The translations under genes were made by a program, and so were the position numbers. Of a DNA stretch of 64,000 nt, positions 34,142 through 43,950 are shown one piece after another (position 1 is the first letter of the stretch; every line of letters starts with the position of its first letter). Below the pieces are notes generated by a model. That model worked only from the letters and a program-made list of their open reading frames with translations, made no database searches and was not told the DNA's origin. The stretch comes from Telmatospirillum siberiense (GTDB taxonomy: Bacteria; Pseudomonadota; Alphaproteobacteria; Rhodospirillales; Magnetospirillaceae). Where the stretch lies: contig NZ_PIUM01000002.1 in NCBI RefSeq assembly GCF_002845745.1, positions 310,001 through 374,000 of the forward strand, written 5' to 3'.

Positions 34142-34727
34142 TCTCGGCCATCATATCGGCCACCGCCCGTTCCTCCGGCTCGCCCCGGGCCAGCCGTTCC
34201 GCCACTTTCTTCTGATCGACGGCGGGGCGGTTCTGGCTCATCTTGAATTTGCCCTCGAGCTTCTGGAGGGCCATGGAAAAGCCGACGATGCCGCGCAGCA
34301 TTCCGGCCCGGTAATCGTCGGGCAGGTCGGCGAACGACCAGTCCGATCGTGGATCGTGGATCGCCGCCATCTTCTCCACGACCTGCGCCGTTTCGTCGGC
34401 ATTGAGGTGCCGGGCCGGCCCGAGGGCATGCACCACGGCATAATTCCAGGTCGGCACCGCCGGCGCCGTTTCGTACCAACTGGGCGAGACATAGGCATGG
34501 GGGCCATGAAAAATGGCCAGGCTGTCGCCGCTTCCCAGCGCCTGGGCCTGCGGATTGGCCTTCGCCAGATGTCCGAACAAATGATCGTTTTCATAAATCA
34601 GGGGCAGGTGGCTGATCCAGGGCCCCCCGGCCCCATGGGTGATCAGCGTCGCGAAGGGATGATGGCGGATGAAATCTGTCAGGGAGCGGCGGTCATCGCA
34701 GGCGAAGGCGGCGGGACGATAAATCAT
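34116..34727 (-). CDS. PaiB-like FMN-binding protein
   Basis: 203 residues from ATG 34727. MIYRPAAFACDDRRSLTDFIRHHPFATLITHG, LPLIYENDHLFGHLAKANPQ and SPSWYETAPAVPTWNYAVVHALG are the PaiB family signature; a split-barrel flavin-binding fold. PaiB in Bacillus is named as a transcriptional regulator of protease genes, but the biochemical function in Proteobacteria is not known. Start overlaps the TetR stop (ATGA), making a two-gene operon with its likely regulator. Confidence 0.9.
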   Translation of the reverse strand: MIYRPAAFACDDRRSLTDFIRHHPFATLITHGAGGPWISHLPLIYENDHLFGHLAKANPQAQALGSGDSLAIFHGPHAYVSPSWYETAPAVPTWNYAVVHALGPARHLNADETAQVVEKMAAIHDPRSDWSFADLPDDYRAGMLRGIVGFSMALQKLEGKFKMSQNRPAVDQKKVAERLARGEPEERAVADMMAEINRPPDEP

Positions 34728-35428
34728 AAGGCATTCCTGTCGGTGGCGGGAATGGTGGGAACGCGGACCGACGTCGGGACGGAGTCCGAAGAGGCGTATC
34801 GCGCAAGAATGAGATCGACTGCGATCTCGATCAGTCTTCGATGATTTTGGCGCCTGGGGCTGACTTTCAAGAGTTCGCGCATATGCGCATCCCCTTTCAG
34901 CATGTTCAGAAACAACTCCGCGACCAGAGGGGCCTCTTCCGGAGGGATGGTCAAAAGGCCCCGGCTGCTCAGATCGTTGAACATCCGGGTCAGCCGGCCC
35001 ATCGCCGTGGTGGGGCCGGCGGCGTAGAAGGTTTCCCCCACCTCGGGCAGGCGCGGCGCCTCGGCGACCACCACGCGGTTGATGGCGAGGGCTTCGGGAG
35101 AAAGAATAACTTCCAGCATATTGCCGGCCAATCGCCGCAGAAGGGAGCGGACATCTCCTGCCTCGCCGATATCGCCCATGATGTCGGCGTCGGCGAAAAC
35201 GCATTGGCAACGGCCGCGGAGAACCTGTTCGAACAAATCCCGCTTGTTGTCGAAGTGGGTATAGATCGTGGCTTTCGACACGTTGGCCCGGGCCGCCACG
35301 GCATCCATGCTGGCGGCGCCGTATCCCATTTCCATGAAGATTTCCCTGGCCGCCGTCAGGATGCGGTCATGTTTGCTGGGGGCTGGCCCATTTTCCGTGG
35401 CCGTGACGATTTTCCTCGGTCGAGACAT
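34724..35428 (-). CDS. TetR/AcrR-family regulator
   Basis: 234 residues. N-terminal HTH (about 20-65: ILTAAREIFMEMGYGAASMDAVAARANVSKATIYTHFDNKRDLFEQVL) and a larger helical effector domain (about 80-215, close to the TetR_C/AefR type). Precedes and overlaps the PaiB-like gene, so a self-regulated operon is likely. Effector unknown. Confidence 0.9.
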   Translation of the reverse strand: MSRPRKIVTATENGPAPSKHDRILTAAREIFMEMGYGAASMDAVAARANVSKATIYTHFDNKRDLFEQVLRGRCQCVFADADIMGDIGEAGDVRSLLRRLAGNMLEVILSPEALAINRVVVAEAPRLPEVGETFYAAGPTTAMGRLTRMFNDLSSRGLLTIPPEEAPLVAELFLNMLKGDAHMRELLKVSPRRQNHRRLIEIAVDLILARYASSDSVPTSVRVPTIPATDRNAL

Positions 35429-35677
35429 GATCCCAAACCCTTATCTGAAAAATGACGGCCCCATGCCGGCATTGACCACAGCATCGCCCCATAAATCTAA
35501 CACGCCACGGGCGGAAGGGCGCCGGATTGTTCTCATAATTCAAGTGTTTGATGGGGCATCCTCCTTCCCCTCGGCGGTTTCGGCGCCAAGGGCCGGGAGA
35601 TCCGGGAATTTTCGCGTCCACACGCAATTGCCCTCGTCGGGGCCTCCTTTGGGTCTTGCCTTTTTCCTCCGGGGGGC

Positions 35678-35686
35678 TGATATACT
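35678..35686 (+). promoter_or_regulatory. Extended -10 promoter of the SRP RNA
   Basis: TGA-TATACT, an extended -10 element 6 bp before the first base of the SRP RNA. A TTGCCT at 35656-35661 could be a -35 element, though its 19-bp spacing is long. Confidence 0.55.
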
Positions 35687-35692
35687 CGGCTC

Positions 35693-35788
35693 GGGAGACT
35701 GGCGGCGGACGGGCCCGTCGCCAACCCGGTCAGGTCCGGAAGGAAGCAGCCGTAACGATTTTTGGTTCGGGTCGCCGACCAGTCTCCC
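35693..35788 (+). ncRNA. ffs: Small bacterial SRP RNA (4.5S RNA)
   Basis: 96 nt. The ends GGGAGACTGG and CCAGTCTCCC pair to form the closing stem. The apical domain carries the invariant symmetric-loop sequence GGTCAGGTCCGGAAGGAAGCAGCC with the GGAA tetraloop, the Ffh-binding site. Acts with Ffh in cotranslational targeting to the membrane. Its position directly upstream of dnaX is typical in Alphaproteobacteria. Confidence 0.95.
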
Positions 35789-35828
35789 ACCTACCCGTTA
35801 GGAACCGCCCGCCAACCGATCCGGGCCC

Positions 35829-37643
35829 ATGACCGACAGCTCAGCCACATCTCCTTATCGCGTTCTTGCCCGGAAATACCGCCCGGCCGATTTCGCCGGC
35901 CTGATCGGGCAGGAAGCGATGGTCAGGACGCTCAGCAACGCCATTCAGAGCGGGCGGCTGGCCCACGCATTCGTGCTGACCGGGGTTCGCGGCGTCGGCA
36001 AGACGACGACGGCACGGATCATCGCCCGCGCTCTCAATTGCGTGGGCGTCGACGGGCAGGGCGGCCCCACCACGGAGCCGTGCGGCGTGTGCGAGCATTG
36101 CCGGGCGATCGCCGAAGACCGCCATGTCGATGTCCTCGAAATGGATGCGGCCTCCCGCACCGGGGTCAACGACATCCGCGAGCTGATCGACGGCGTGCGT
36201 TACCGGCCGACCTCGGCCCGCTTCAAGATCTACATCATCGACGAAGTGCATATGCTGTCCACGGCGGCCTTCAACGCCCTGTTGAAGACGCTCGAAGAGC
36301 CGCCGGAGCATGTGAAGTTCATCTTCGCCACCACGGAAATCCGCAAGATTCCGGTCACCGTGCTGTCGCGCTGCCAGCGGTTCGACCTGCGCCGCGTCGA
36401 TATGGACGTGCTGAATGCCCATTTCGCCGCCATCGCCGAGAAGGAAGGCGCCGTCATCGATCCGGCCGCGCTGGCCTTGATCTGCCGGGCCGCCGACGGT
36501 TCGGTGCGCGATGGCCTGTCGCTGCTCGACCAGGCCATCGCCCACGGCGCCGGGCAGGTCAGCGAGGAGCAGGTCCGCGACATGCTGGGCCTGGCCGACC
36601 GGGCCCGGGTCTTCGACCTGTTCGACTCGGTGATGAAAGGCGATCTCGCCTCCGCCCTCGGCCAGATGGTCGAACAATATGCCGTGGGCGCCGATCCGGT
36701 GGTGATCTTGCAGGATATGCTGGAACTCACCCATTGGCTGACCCGCCTCAAGCTGGCGCCCGAGATGGCCAATGCCGCCGGCGTTTCCGAGACCGAGCGG
36801 GTGAAGGGCGGCGCCATGGCCAAGGGATTGTCCATGGCGACCCTGACCCGAGCCTGGCAGATGCTGTTGAAGGGCCTCGGCGAAGCCAGGGGGGCTCCCT
36901 CTCCGCTGCAGGCCGCCGAGATGGTTCTGGTCCGTCTGGCTTACGCCGCCGATCTGCCCAGTCCCGCCGAAGCGCTGGAGGCGCTGCGCCATCAGCCGTC
37001 CACCGGCGGGCCGGGTTCCTCCGCCTCTTCCGGCTCCGGCGGCGGCATGGCTGCTCCGGCCGGCGCCGTCGGAGCCAGCGTCATTGCGCCGCCTACCGCC
37101 GGTGGGCGCGGCGAGGTCATGGCCCGGATGGCAGCGACCGGCACGTCGGGCGGTGGCGAGATGGTGATGCGGGCGAGCCCGCAGCCCGAACCCGAACCCG
37201 AACCGGCCGCGCCGGGATTGCCCGCCGATTTCGAGGAATTGGTCGCCCTGTTCGGCGAGAAGCGCGAGGCGGTGCTGTCGGCGGCCCTGAGTTCCGCCGT
37301 GCATCTGGTGCATTACGAGGTCGGGCGGGTCGAATTCCGCGTCGATCCGGCGGCGCCCTCCGATCTGGCGCCCAGGATGTCGCGTCTGCTCGCCGATTGG
37401 ACGGGCAGGCCGTGGCTGGTCAGTTTGTCGCGTGACGAGGGGGCGCCGACGCTGCGCCAGCAGCATCTGGAACGCGAACTCAAGCGCAAGCAGGATGCGG
37501 CCAACCATCCCCTGGTTCAGGCGGTTCTGACGGCTTTTCCGGGCGCGACCATCGAAGTGGTGCGCGATCTGGCGGCTTCCGAAGACGCCCTCGAACCGGC
37601 GGACCTGGCCGAAAACGAATCTGGAAATGGAGACGAAGAGTGA
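35829..37643 (+). CDS. dnaX: DNA polymerase III subunits gamma and tau
   Basis: 604 residues. Clamp-loader ATPase: Walker [10 protein letters not shown] near 50-58, a zinc-binding cysteine set including CGVCEHC, Walker B/DExx in [10 protein letters not shown], and the SRC motif ([10 protein letters not shown]). A Pro/Glu/Gly-rich linker (about 395-460) joins a C-terminal tau domain for contact with the polymerase. Begins 41 bp after the SRP RNA; the stop overlaps the GTG of ybaB. A gamma form made by frameshifting is not evident from a clear slippery A-run. Confidence 0.95.
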   Translation: MTDSSATSPYRVLARKYRPADFAGLIGQEAMVRTLSNAIQSGRLAHAFVLTGVRGVGKTTTARIIARALNCVGVDGQGGPTTEPCGVCEHCRAIAEDRHVDVLEMDAASRTGVNDIRELIDGVRYRPTSARFKIYIIDEVHMLSTAAFNALLKTLEEPPEHVKFIFATTEIRKIPVTVLSRCQRFDLRRVDMDVLNAHFAAIAEKEGAVIDPAALALICRAADGSVRDGLSLLDQAIAHGAGQVSEEQVRDMLGLADRARVFDLFDSVMKGDLASALGQMVEQYAVGADPVVILQDMLELTHWLTRLKLAPEMANAAGVSETERVKGGAMAKGLSMATLTRAWQMLLKGLGEARGAPSPLQAAEMVLVRLAYAADLPSPAEALEALRHQPSTGGPGSSASSGSGGGMAAPAGAVGASVIAPPTAGGRGEVMARMAATGTSGGGEMVMRASPQPEPEPEPAAPGLPADFEELVALFGEKREAVLSAALSSAVHLVHYEVGRVEFRVDPAAPSDLAPRMSRLLADWTGRPWLVSLSRDEGAPTLRQQHLERELKRKQDAANHPLVQAVLTAFPGATIEVVRDLAASEDALEPADLAENESGNGDEE

Positions 37644-37963
37644 AGAATCTCGGCAATTTGATGAAACAAGCCCAGCAGATGCAGAGCAAGATGGCCGAGA
37701 TGCAGGCCAAGCTGAGCGAGGTCGAGGTCTCCGGCGCCGCCGGCGGAGGCATGGTGCAGGTGACGATCAACGGCAAGAGCGACATGAAGAAACTGAAGAT
37801 CGATCCGTCGCTCTGCACGGCCGAGGACGTCGAGGTGCTCGAGGACCTGATCGTCGCCGCCTTCAACGATGCCAAGGGCAAGGTCGAAGCCCTGATGCAG
37901 TCGGAAATGCAGAAGGTTACCGGGGGGCTTAATCTGCCGGCCGGACTGAAGCTGCCCTTCTGA
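37640..37963 (+). CDS. YbaB/EbfC nucleoid-associated protein
   Basis: 107 residues from GTG 37640 (overlapping the dnaX stop). N-terminal Gln/Met/Lys-rich helix ([16 protein letters not shown]), central strands with [18 protein letters not shown], and a C-terminal helix. Forms dimers that bind DNA. The dnaX-ybaB-recR arrangement is conserved across bacteria. Confidence 0.95.
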   Translation: MKNLGNLMKQAQQMQSKMAEMQAKLSEVEVSGAAGGGMVQVTINGKSDMKKLKIDPSLCTAEDVEVLEDLIVAAFNDAKGKVEALMQSEMQKVTGGLNLPAGLKLPF

Positions 37964-37976
37964 CGCGCCGCAATCG

Positions 37977-38573
37977 ATGGCCGGTCCCGAGATCGAGCAT
38001 CTGGTCCAGCTTCTTGCCCGCCTGCCCGGCCTGGGGCAGCGCTCGGCTCGCCGGGCCGCGCTGACACTGCTCAAGCGGCGTGAGCAGTTGTTGGCCCCGC
38101 TGGCCGCGGCGATGACCGATGCCGCGGCCAAGGTCAAGACCTGCTCGGTTTGCGGAAATTACGACAGCGTCGATCCTTGCGCCATTTGCGCCGACCAGCG
38201 GCGGGATCCGTCCCTGATCTGCGTGGTGGAGGACGTCGCCAGCCTGTGGGCGATGGAGCGGTCGGGGCTGTTCAAGGGGCGCTATCACGTGTTGGGTGGG
38301 GTGCTGTCGGCTCTCGACGGCATCGGTCCCGACGATTTGTTCATCGACCGTCTGGTGGCGCGCGCCTCGGCGGAAGAGGTGGCCGAGGTCATTCTGGCGA
38401 TGGCCGCTACCGTCGATGGCCAGACCACCGCCCATTATCTGGTCGATCGTCTGGCGAACTGCCATGTCGCCGTATCGGGTTTGGCGCAGGGCGTGCCGGT
38501 CGGCGGCGAGTTGGATTACCTTGATGACGGGACCATTGGCGCCGCGTTGCGGGCGAGGCGTCCGATCGCCTGA
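37977..38573 (+). CDS. recR: Recombination protein RecR
   Basis: 198 residues. N-terminal helix-hairpin-helix ([17 protein letters not shown]), a four-Cys zinc finger ([16 protein letters not shown]), then a TOPRIM domain ([21 protein letters not shown]) ending [34 protein letters not shown]. Works with RecF/RecO to load RecA at gaps. Lies 13 bp after ybaB. Confidence 0.96.
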   Translation: MAGPEIEHLVQLLARLPGLGQRSARRAALTLLKRREQLLAPLAAAMTDAAAKVKTCSVCGNYDSVDPCAICADQRRDPSLICVVEDVASLWAMERSGLFKGRYHVLGGVLSALDGIGPDDLFIDRLVARASAEEVAEVILAMAATVDGQTTAHYLVDRLANCHVAVSGLAQGVPVGGELDYLDDGTIGAALRARRPIA

Positions 38574-38629
38574 ATTCCGCCACGAAAAGGGACCAATTTT
38601 CCGCTGTAACGCATTGCTGGGGAACGGTC

Positions 38630-39214
38630 ATGAAACGTCTACTGGTTTCTTGCGTCCTGATGATTTTCCTGGGGGCTTGCCAACCGAGCCTGCGCGCCGA
38701 CGTGACGCGCTTCTACAGCCTGCCTCCGGTTGCTTTCGGACAAAGCTTCGCCATCGCGCCGGACCCCGCGCAAGCCAGCGATCTTGAATTCCAGCACAAC
38801 AGCACCCTGCTGAGCGGCGCCCTGCAGGCCAAGGGATTCTATTCCGCCACGGCCTACGCCGAGGCCGATCTGATCGCGGTGTTGCATTACGGCAATGTCG
38901 GCAGCCATACCGAGATCTATACCGAGCCGGGCGGCCCGGGCTGGGGACGCCCCGGTTGGGGGTGGCGCCCCTATCCCCCCGAGGTCGCCAGCTACACCTA
39001 CTATTCGCAGTTCGTCGATGTGGCGCTTTTCGATGGTCCGGCCTGGCGGTCCGGCGAGCGGCGCATGCTCTATCAGGGCCGCGCCCTTACCGAAAGCGGC
39101 GCGCGCGATCTGAATGTCTCCATGCCCTATCTGTTGCGGGCCCTGTTCCTGGATTTCCCCGGGCTCAACGGGCAGACCGTGCGCGTGGTCGTGCCGCTCG
39201 ACGATCGGCCGTGA
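38630..39214 (+). CDS. DUF4136 lipoprotein
   Basis: 194 residues from ATG 38630 (GGGGA 6 nt upstream). Signal peptide with lipobox LGAC, so membrane-anchored by lipid. A central Gly/Trp/Pro-rich stretch (GPGWGRPGWGWRPYPP) interrupts the DUF4136 domain (FYSLPP, AKGFYSATAYAEADLIAVLHYG, SQFVDVALFDG). Function unknown. The next gene starts 2 bp after its stop. Confidence 0.85.
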   Translation: MKRLLVSCVLMIFLGACQPSLRADVTRFYSLPPVAFGQSFAIAPDPAQASDLEFQHNSTLLSGALQAKGFYSATAYAEADLIAVLHYGNVGSHTEIYTEPGGPGWGRPGWGWRPYPPEVASYTYYSQFVDVALFDGPAWRSGERRMLYQGRALTESGARDLNVSMPYLLRALFLDFPGLNGQTVRVVVPLDDRP

Positions 39215-39216
39215 CG

Positions 39217-40665
39217 ATGCGGCTTCCCTGCGGAGGGCTTGGCTTGGCGCTGGCGGCATTCGTTTCGTCCTGGCCGGCCGTGGGCGCCGAGGTCACCGTG
39301 CCGGCCGAGGGGCGTTCGCTGGCCTTGACCGTTTATAACCAGGATCTGGCCCTGGTCCGCGATCGTCGGCAAGTGGTGTTGCCGGCGGGAGAGACGAGTC
39401 TCGCCTTCGCCGATGTCAGTCCGAAGATGCTCGCCGGGAGCGCCGATCTGTCGGGCGCCGGAATCCGCGTTGCCGCCCAGGTCGTCGATTTCGCCCTGTT
39501 GAGCCCCGACAGCCTGTTGCGCCGCACCGTCGGCGGCGAGGTGACCCTGATGCGCCCGGCGACGCCGAATTCCGGTGAAATTCCGGTGCGCGGGCGCCTG
39601 CTGTCCGAGGATGGTCCGATCCTCGACATCGGCGGCCATGTCGAGGTGGCTCCTCCCGGCCGTATCGTCTATGACCGGCTGCCTGAGGGATTGCGGGCGG
39701 CGCCGGCCCTTTCCTCGCAGGTGACGGTGAGCGGCGCCGGCCGCCACGACCTCGATCTCACCTATCTGACCTCCGGTCTCGGCTGGCATGCCGAATATCA
39801 GCTGTTTCTGGACGAGAGCGAGAGCAAGGCCGATCTCAAGGCCTGGGTGATGCTGACCAATGCCAGTGGGACGTCCTTTCAGGACGCCGATCTGACTCTG
39901 GCCTCCGGTGATGTTCATCAGGCCGCCGCGCCGGTCGATGTCGGTGGCGACCGGCCCCGCATGTTGACCGTGATGAAGGCCGCGGCGCCGGTGCAACCGA
40001 TGTCCGAACAGGCCGCGGTGCCCGAGGATCTATCCGGCGTCGCGCTTTTCCATCTGGCCGGTCCGGTGAGCATCGACGACCGGCAGAGCAAGCTTCTCGC
40101 GTTGTTCGTCAGGGCGGGCGTGCCGGCCCGGCGGGAAATCGCCGGCGATCCGTTGCCGCAATTCCTGGCCGGACAGCCCTTCGATCCGGCGCGCAATCGC
40201 GATCCGTCGTTCAGCCGCCCGCAGTCGGTTCTTGTTCTGGACGGCGCCGGCGCGCAAGCGACAACCGCGCCGCAAGGCCTGGTGCGTGTGTTCAGGCGGG
40301 ATGGCGCCGGTATTCCCCGTCTGCTGGGCGAAGACAGGATCGGCCAGAAAGCCAAAGGCGAGACCTGGCGGGTGGCTCTCGGCCGCGACGGGGATATCGG
40401 GATCACACGGATCCAGACATCCTTCATCCCTCCGAAAACGGGGAATGCCGGTCCGATGGAATCGGCTTGGCGGATCACCGTCATCAACGCCAAGGCGCAA
40501 CCGGTCACGGTGCTTTTGCGCGAAGCGATTCCGGCCGGAACGGCAATCGTCGAGGAAAGCCTGCCGCACCGGGACGGCGATGCGCGGCAGGCCGTTTGGC
40601 CCATCAAGGTTCCGGCGCAAGGCGAGGCCGTCTTGATTTATAAAGTGGCAAGAGGCGACGGCTGA
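39217..40665 (+). CDS. DUF4139-family exported protein
   Basis: 482 residues from ATG 39217, with signal peptide (LALAAFVSSWPAVGA). The region LTVYNQDLALVRDRRQVVLPAGE is the usual N-terminal domain (DUF4140-like) and YLTSGLGWHAEYQLFLDESESKADLKAWVMLTNASGTSFQDADLTLASG marks the DUF4139 domain. Beta-rich periplasmic protein of unknown role. Forms a two-gene unit with the DUF4136 lipoprotein, suggesting envelope function. Confidence 0.85.
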   Translation: MRLPCGGLGLALAAFVSSWPAVGAEVTVPAEGRSLALTVYNQDLALVRDRRQVVLPAGETSLAFADVSPKMLAGSADLSGAGIRVAAQVVDFALLSPDSLLRRTVGGEVTLMRPATPNSGEIPVRGRLLSEDGPILDIGGHVEVAPPGRIVYDRLPEGLRAAPALSSQVTVSGAGRHDLDLTYLTSGLGWHAEYQLFLDESESKADLKAWVMLTNASGTSFQDADLTLASGDVHQAAAPVDVGGDRPRMLTVMKAAAPVQPMSEQAAVPEDLSGVALFHLAGPVSIDDRQSKLLALFVRAGVPARREIAGDPLPQFLAGQPFDPARNRDPSFSRPQSVLVLDGAGAQATTAPQGLVRVFRRDGAGIPRLLGEDRIGQKAKGETWRVALGRDGDIGITRIQTSFIPPKTGNAGPMESAWRITVINAKAQPVTVLLREAIPAGTAIVEESLPHRDGDARQAVWPIKVPAQGEAVLIYKVARGDG

Positions 40666-40740
40666 TCGCTTGACGCGGGGGCCGGCGCGGCATATGTGAG
40701 CCCTCTGATCGCTTATGCCTTAGTTATACGGAATGCTGAA

Positions 40741-41265
40741 ATGGCCTTGCTTCCTATTCTCGTCGCGCCCGACCCTTTTTTGAAGCTGAAGGCCAAGCGG
40801 GTCGATACCGTCGATGATGCCTTGCGCCGTCTGATGGACGATATGCTGGAAACCATGTACGCCGCCCCGGGGATCGGTCTGGCGGCGCCGCAGGTTGGTG
40901 TTTCCAAGCGTCTTCTGGTCATCGACCTGGCCAAGGAGGAGGAGCCGAAAGCCCCGCTTTGCATGGTCAATCCGGAATTGACCTGGCTTTCCGACGAGGA
41001 AGCCACCTATGAGGAGGGATGCCTGTCGGTTCCCGAGCATTATGCCGACGTGGTCCGTCCGGCGAGGGTTCGCGTGCGGTTCATCGATCGTCAGAACGAG
41101 ATCCGCGAGATCGAGGCCGACGGCCTGCTGGCGACGGTCATCCAGCATGAAATGGATCATCTGGATGGTGTCCTGTTTGTTGACCATCTGACCAACCTCA
41201 AGCGCAACATGATCCTGCGCAAGCTGGTCAAGGCCCGCAAAACCACGGCTGGCGCATCGCTTTGA
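40741..41265 (+). CDS. def: Peptide deformylase
   Basis: 174 residues from ATG 40741. The three family motifs are intact: [10 protein letters not shown] (44-53), EGCLSVP (metal ligand Cys94) and HEMDH (His136, Glu137, His140). Removes the formyl group from nascent proteins. Its stop overlaps the TTG start of fmt. Confidence 0.97.
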   Translation: MALLPILVAPDPFLKLKAKRVDTVDDALRRLMDDMLETMYAAPGIGLAAPQVGVSKRLLVIDLAKEEEPKAPLCMVNPELTWLSDEEATYEEGCLSVPEHYADVVRPARVRVRFIDRQNEIREIEADGLLATVIQHEMDHLDGVLFVDHLTNLKRNMILRKLVKARKTTAGASL

Positions 41266-42203
41266 GCCTGCGCGTTGCCTTCATGGGGACACCGGATTTT
41301 TCGGTTCCCGTCCTCGCCGCGCTGATCGACGCCGGTCATCGGGTTTGTTGCGTCTACAGCCAGCCGCCGCGTCCGGCTGGCCGGGGCCAGCAGGAACGTC
41401 CCTCGCCGGTGCACGCCTTCGCCGCCAGCCGGGGAATTCCCGTGCGGGTGCCGAAAACGTTGCGCGATGCGGATGCGCAGACGGCATTCGCCGCGTTGGA
41501 GGCCGATGTCGGCGTGGTCGCGGCTTATGGCCTGATCCTGCCGAAGGCCGTCCTCGACGCCCCCCGTTTCGGCTGTCTCAATGTTCATGCCTCGCTTTTG
41601 CCGCGCTGGCGCGGCGCGGCGCCGATCCAGCGCGCCATTCTGGCCGGCGATGCACAAAGCGGGGTGACCATCATGCAGATGGATGCTGGTCTCGACACCG
41701 GCGCCATGCTGCTCTGGGACAGCGTGCCGATCACCGCGTCGACCGACGCGACCGCGCTTCATGACGCCCTGTCCGTCATGGGCTCGCACCTGATCGTCGA
41801 TGCCCTGGATCGGCTGGAAAAGGGCGGTTTGGCCGCGACGGCGCAACCGGACGACGGCGTGACCTATGCCGCCAAGCTGGCCAAGGACGAAGGCCGGCTT
41901 GACTGGACGCGTCCGGCCGTGGAACTGGAGCGGGCCGTGCGCGCCTTCACGCCCTGGCCCGGCGCCTGGTTCGAACGGGGGGGCGAGCGTTTCAAGGTGT
42001 TGGCCGCAACTGTCGCCGACGGTTCGGGAGCGCCCGGCACGGTGCTCGACGATGTTCTGACCGTGGCATGCGGCAGTGACGCCCTGCGGCTTTTGAAGAT
42101 CCAGCGTTCCGGCAGGGCGGCTCTCGATGCCGACGCCTTCCTGCGCGGCTATCCCCTGGCCAAGGGCGCCAGGATTTTCGAGCCATGCCCCGCTACAAAC
42201 TGA
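41262..42203 (+). CDS. fmt: Methionyl-tRNA formyltransferase
   Basis: 313 residues from TTG 41262 (TTGA overlap with def). This start preserves the family N-terminus [16 protein letters not shown], so it is preferred to ATG 41283. Motifs: [18 protein letters not shown] (active site) and the C-terminal tRNA-binding domain with [13 protein letters not shown]. Formylates initiator Met-tRNA. The following truA starts 19 bp before its end. Confidence 0.95.
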   Translation: MSLRVAFMGTPDFSVPVLAALIDAGHRVCCVYSQPPRPAGRGQQERPSPVHAFAASRGIPVRVPKTLRDADAQTAFAALEADVGVVAAYGLILPKAVLDAPRFGCLNVHASLLPRWRGAAPIQRAILAGDAQSGVTIMQMDAGLDTGAMLLWDSVPITASTDATALHDALSVMGSHLIVDALDRLEKGGLAATAQPDDGVTYAAKLAKDEGRLDWTRPAVELERAVRAFTPWPGAWFERGGERFKVLAATVADGSGAPGTVLDDVLTVACGSDALRLLKIQRSGRAALDADAFLRGYPLAKGARIFEPCPATN

Positions 42204-42970
42204 CCGTCGAATATGATGGCACCGGCCTGGTCGGCTGGCAGCGCCAGGACAACGGCCTCTCGGTCCAGGCGATTCTGGAGACGGCCGTTTTCCGGTTGTC
42301 CGGAACCGAGGTGGGGGTCGCCGGGGCCGGGCGCACCGATGCCGGCGTCCATGCCACGGGCCAGGTCGCTCATATCGACCTGGTGAAGGCGTTCCATCCA
42401 GACCGGGTGCGGGACGGATTGAATTTCTGGCTGCGCGGCGAAGACGCGCCCGTTTCGGTGGTGGCGGCCGAGGTCGTTCCGGATGATTTTCATGCCCGTT
42501 TCTCGGCGATCGGCCGGCGCTATCTTTACCGGATCGTCGACCGCCGCCCGCCACCCGTCCTCGATTTGCATCGCGTGATGTGGGTGCACCGGCGACTGGA
42601 CGTCGATGCCATGCATCTGGCGGCCCAGAATTTGGTCGGGCATCACGACTTCACGTCCTTCCGCGCCTCCGAATGCCAATCGGCCACGCCCGTCAAGACG
42701 CTCGACCGGCTGGATGTGCTGCGCGTCGGCGAGGAAATCCATGTCGTCGCCTGGGCCCGCTCGTTCCTGCATCACCAGGTGCGCAACATGGTCGGCACCT
42801 TGCGCCTGGTCGGCGAGGGCAAGTGGGGGGGCGAGGACGTCGTGCGGATTCTGGCGGCGAGAGACCGCGCCAAGGCCGGGCCGACGGCCGCCCCCCAGGG
42901 GCTTTACCTTACCGATGTGATCTACCCCGATGTCGTCGGCGGCGAGGGCGGGGCGGCCCCGGTGCGGTAA
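42185..42970 (+). CDS. truA: tRNA pseudouridine synthase A
   Basis: 261 residues. [17 protein letters not shown] at the N-terminus and catalytic Asp52 in [15 protein letters not shown] define Tru[12 protein letters not shown] near the C-terminus is also conserved. Modifies U38-U40 in the tRNA anticodon stem. Overlaps the fmt end by 19 bp, giving a def-fmt-truA operon. Confidence 0.96.
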   Translation: MPRYKLTVEYDGTGLVGWQRQDNGLSVQAILETAVFRLSGTEVGVAGAGRTDAGVHATGQVAHIDLVKAFHPDRVRDGLNFWLRGEDAPVSVVAAEVVPDDFHARFSAIGRRYLYRIVDRRPPPVLDLHRVMWVHRRLDVDAMHLAAQNLVGHHDFTSFRASECQSATPVKTLDRLDVLRVGEEIHVVAWARSFLHHQVRNMVGTLRLVGEGKWGGEDVVRILAARDRAKAGPTAAPQGLYLTDVIYPDVVGGEGGAAPVR

Positions 42971-43051
42971 GTGGAAGAGGGGCTACGGCATTTGCACATC
43001 TTAAATTTCGTAGTTTTATCGGTGCACTGCTCGCTTTGGATAAAATAGTGG

Positions 43052-43110
43052 CACCGGCCTCCGTGCCGGTGATCCGCCGCAAGGCGGACCCTTTCCGGCT
43101 CACGCCGGAA
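43052..43110. repeat. Three tandem hairpins
   Basis: CACCGGC/GCCGGTG (43052-43058 and 43065-43071), TCCGCC/GGCGGA (43073-43078, 43083-43088) and TTCCGGC/GCCGGAA (43093-43099, 43104-43110). Likely a REP-like cluster or an RNA structure downstream of truA. Confidence 0.6.
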
Positions 43111-43143
43111 CACCGGCAGAGACGCCCATACGCGCCAGCTTAA

Positions 43144-43317
43144 CCCTCGCCCGCTTTGCGGGAGAGGGTGGCCGCTTTAGCGGCCGGGTGAGGGGGGCTT
43201 AGCGTCCGCGCGACATAAAGACCTGTTTGTTTCTGCACGCTTTTTCCGCGCTCCCGCGCGTAAGTGCCCTCACCCAACTCGCTTCGCTCGTCCCCTCTCC
43301 CGCAAAGCGGGCGAGGG
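43144..43317. repeat. Inverted pair of 25-bp repeats
   Basis: CCCTCGCCCGCTTTGCGG... at 43144-43168 recurs as exact reverse complement at 43293-43317. Each arm contains its own small hairpin around TTT/AAA, and the sequences just inside (GGGTGAGG and CCTCACCC) also pair. Confidence 0.7.
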
Positions 43318-43623
43318 AGAAGACCTTGAAGCCCCGCCCTTTTGCCCCCTTATGGTTTTTCTCGCGATCGCGGGGAGTGTGATTTTTTTCGACAAATTTT
43401 TTGGGGAAATATGTAGGCCATCCCAGCGGGGTCCTTGGGATGATGTCCTGGGGTGGGGCTGGATTGGCCAATTTCGGCTCATTCAATAGAAATTTCAAAG
43501 ATAATGGGGCTTTGCGGTTCGCGCCGGAGGGGGTTTCCGATTTTGCATGGCGAGATCAGAGAAGTTTGCCTTAATCTCCGGGACATCGATCTTGTAAATT
43601 TACTACACGTTTAGGAGAGCAAA

Positions 43624-43776
43624 ATGGACAGCAACCTTTTCAAGTTCCGGGTCATCTTCTACGCCGCAACCATCGTTTTCGCCCTGCTGGTCAATGCCAA
43701 CATCGATCCCAAGGCCGCCGCCGACCTGTCCGAGCAGATGACCGCCGCCGAAGCGGGCGTGGCCCAGCTCAACTAA
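43624..43776 (+). CDS. Small hydrophobic protein of unknown function
   Basis: 50 residues: MDSNLFKFRV, a transmembrane stretch (VIFYAATIVFALLVNA, about 10-25), then an Ala/Glu-rich tail ending VAQLN. A strong AGGAGAG sits 4 nt before the ATG, a GTAAATTTAC palindrome lies upstream, and a terminator hairpin follows immediately, so it looks like a real monocistronic gene. No family recognised. Expected to be a single-pass inner-membrane peptide. Confidence 0.7.
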   Translation: MDSNLFKFRVIFYAATIVFALLVNANIDPKAAADLSEQMTAAEAGVAQLN

Positions 43777-43778
43777 AA

Positions 43779-43811
43779 CAAGTTTCGCTGGGGATAAGCC
43801 GGCGAAACTTG
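43779..43811 (+). terminator. Terminator after the 50-residue ORF
   Basis: 13-bp stem (one G-T pair), CAAGTTTCGCTGG with CCGGCGAAACTTG, loop of 7. Begins 2 bp after the TAA. Confidence 0.7.
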
Positions 43812-43950
43812 GTCTGGGGCATTGAGATCCCGCGCCATCGGTGGCGCGAAAGCCAAGGGGCGAGGATCTGTCCCAGCCCGGCGACTGATGGTCGATGGTC
43901 GGCTTCGGTCACCGCAACTTATGAAGGTCTTCCCGCCCGATGTCCGCTCC

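Larger units (their letters stand above)
42971..43623. other. 653-bp non-coding region with clustered hairpins and a low-GC segment
   Basis: No convincing gene. The left part holds three adjacent hairpins (43052-43071, 43073-43088, 43093-43110), then an inverted pair of 25-bp sequences (43144-43168 and 43293-43317). From about 43370 the GC content drops. A GTAAATTTAC palindrome (43593-43602) lies just before the ribosome site of the small ORF and may be regulatory. Confidence 0.7.

Noticed and set aside
34724-35428. Efflux-pump regulator (AcrR) assignment for the TetR protein
   Set aside because: No pump genes adjacent; the coupled gene is PaiB-like, so only the family name is supported.
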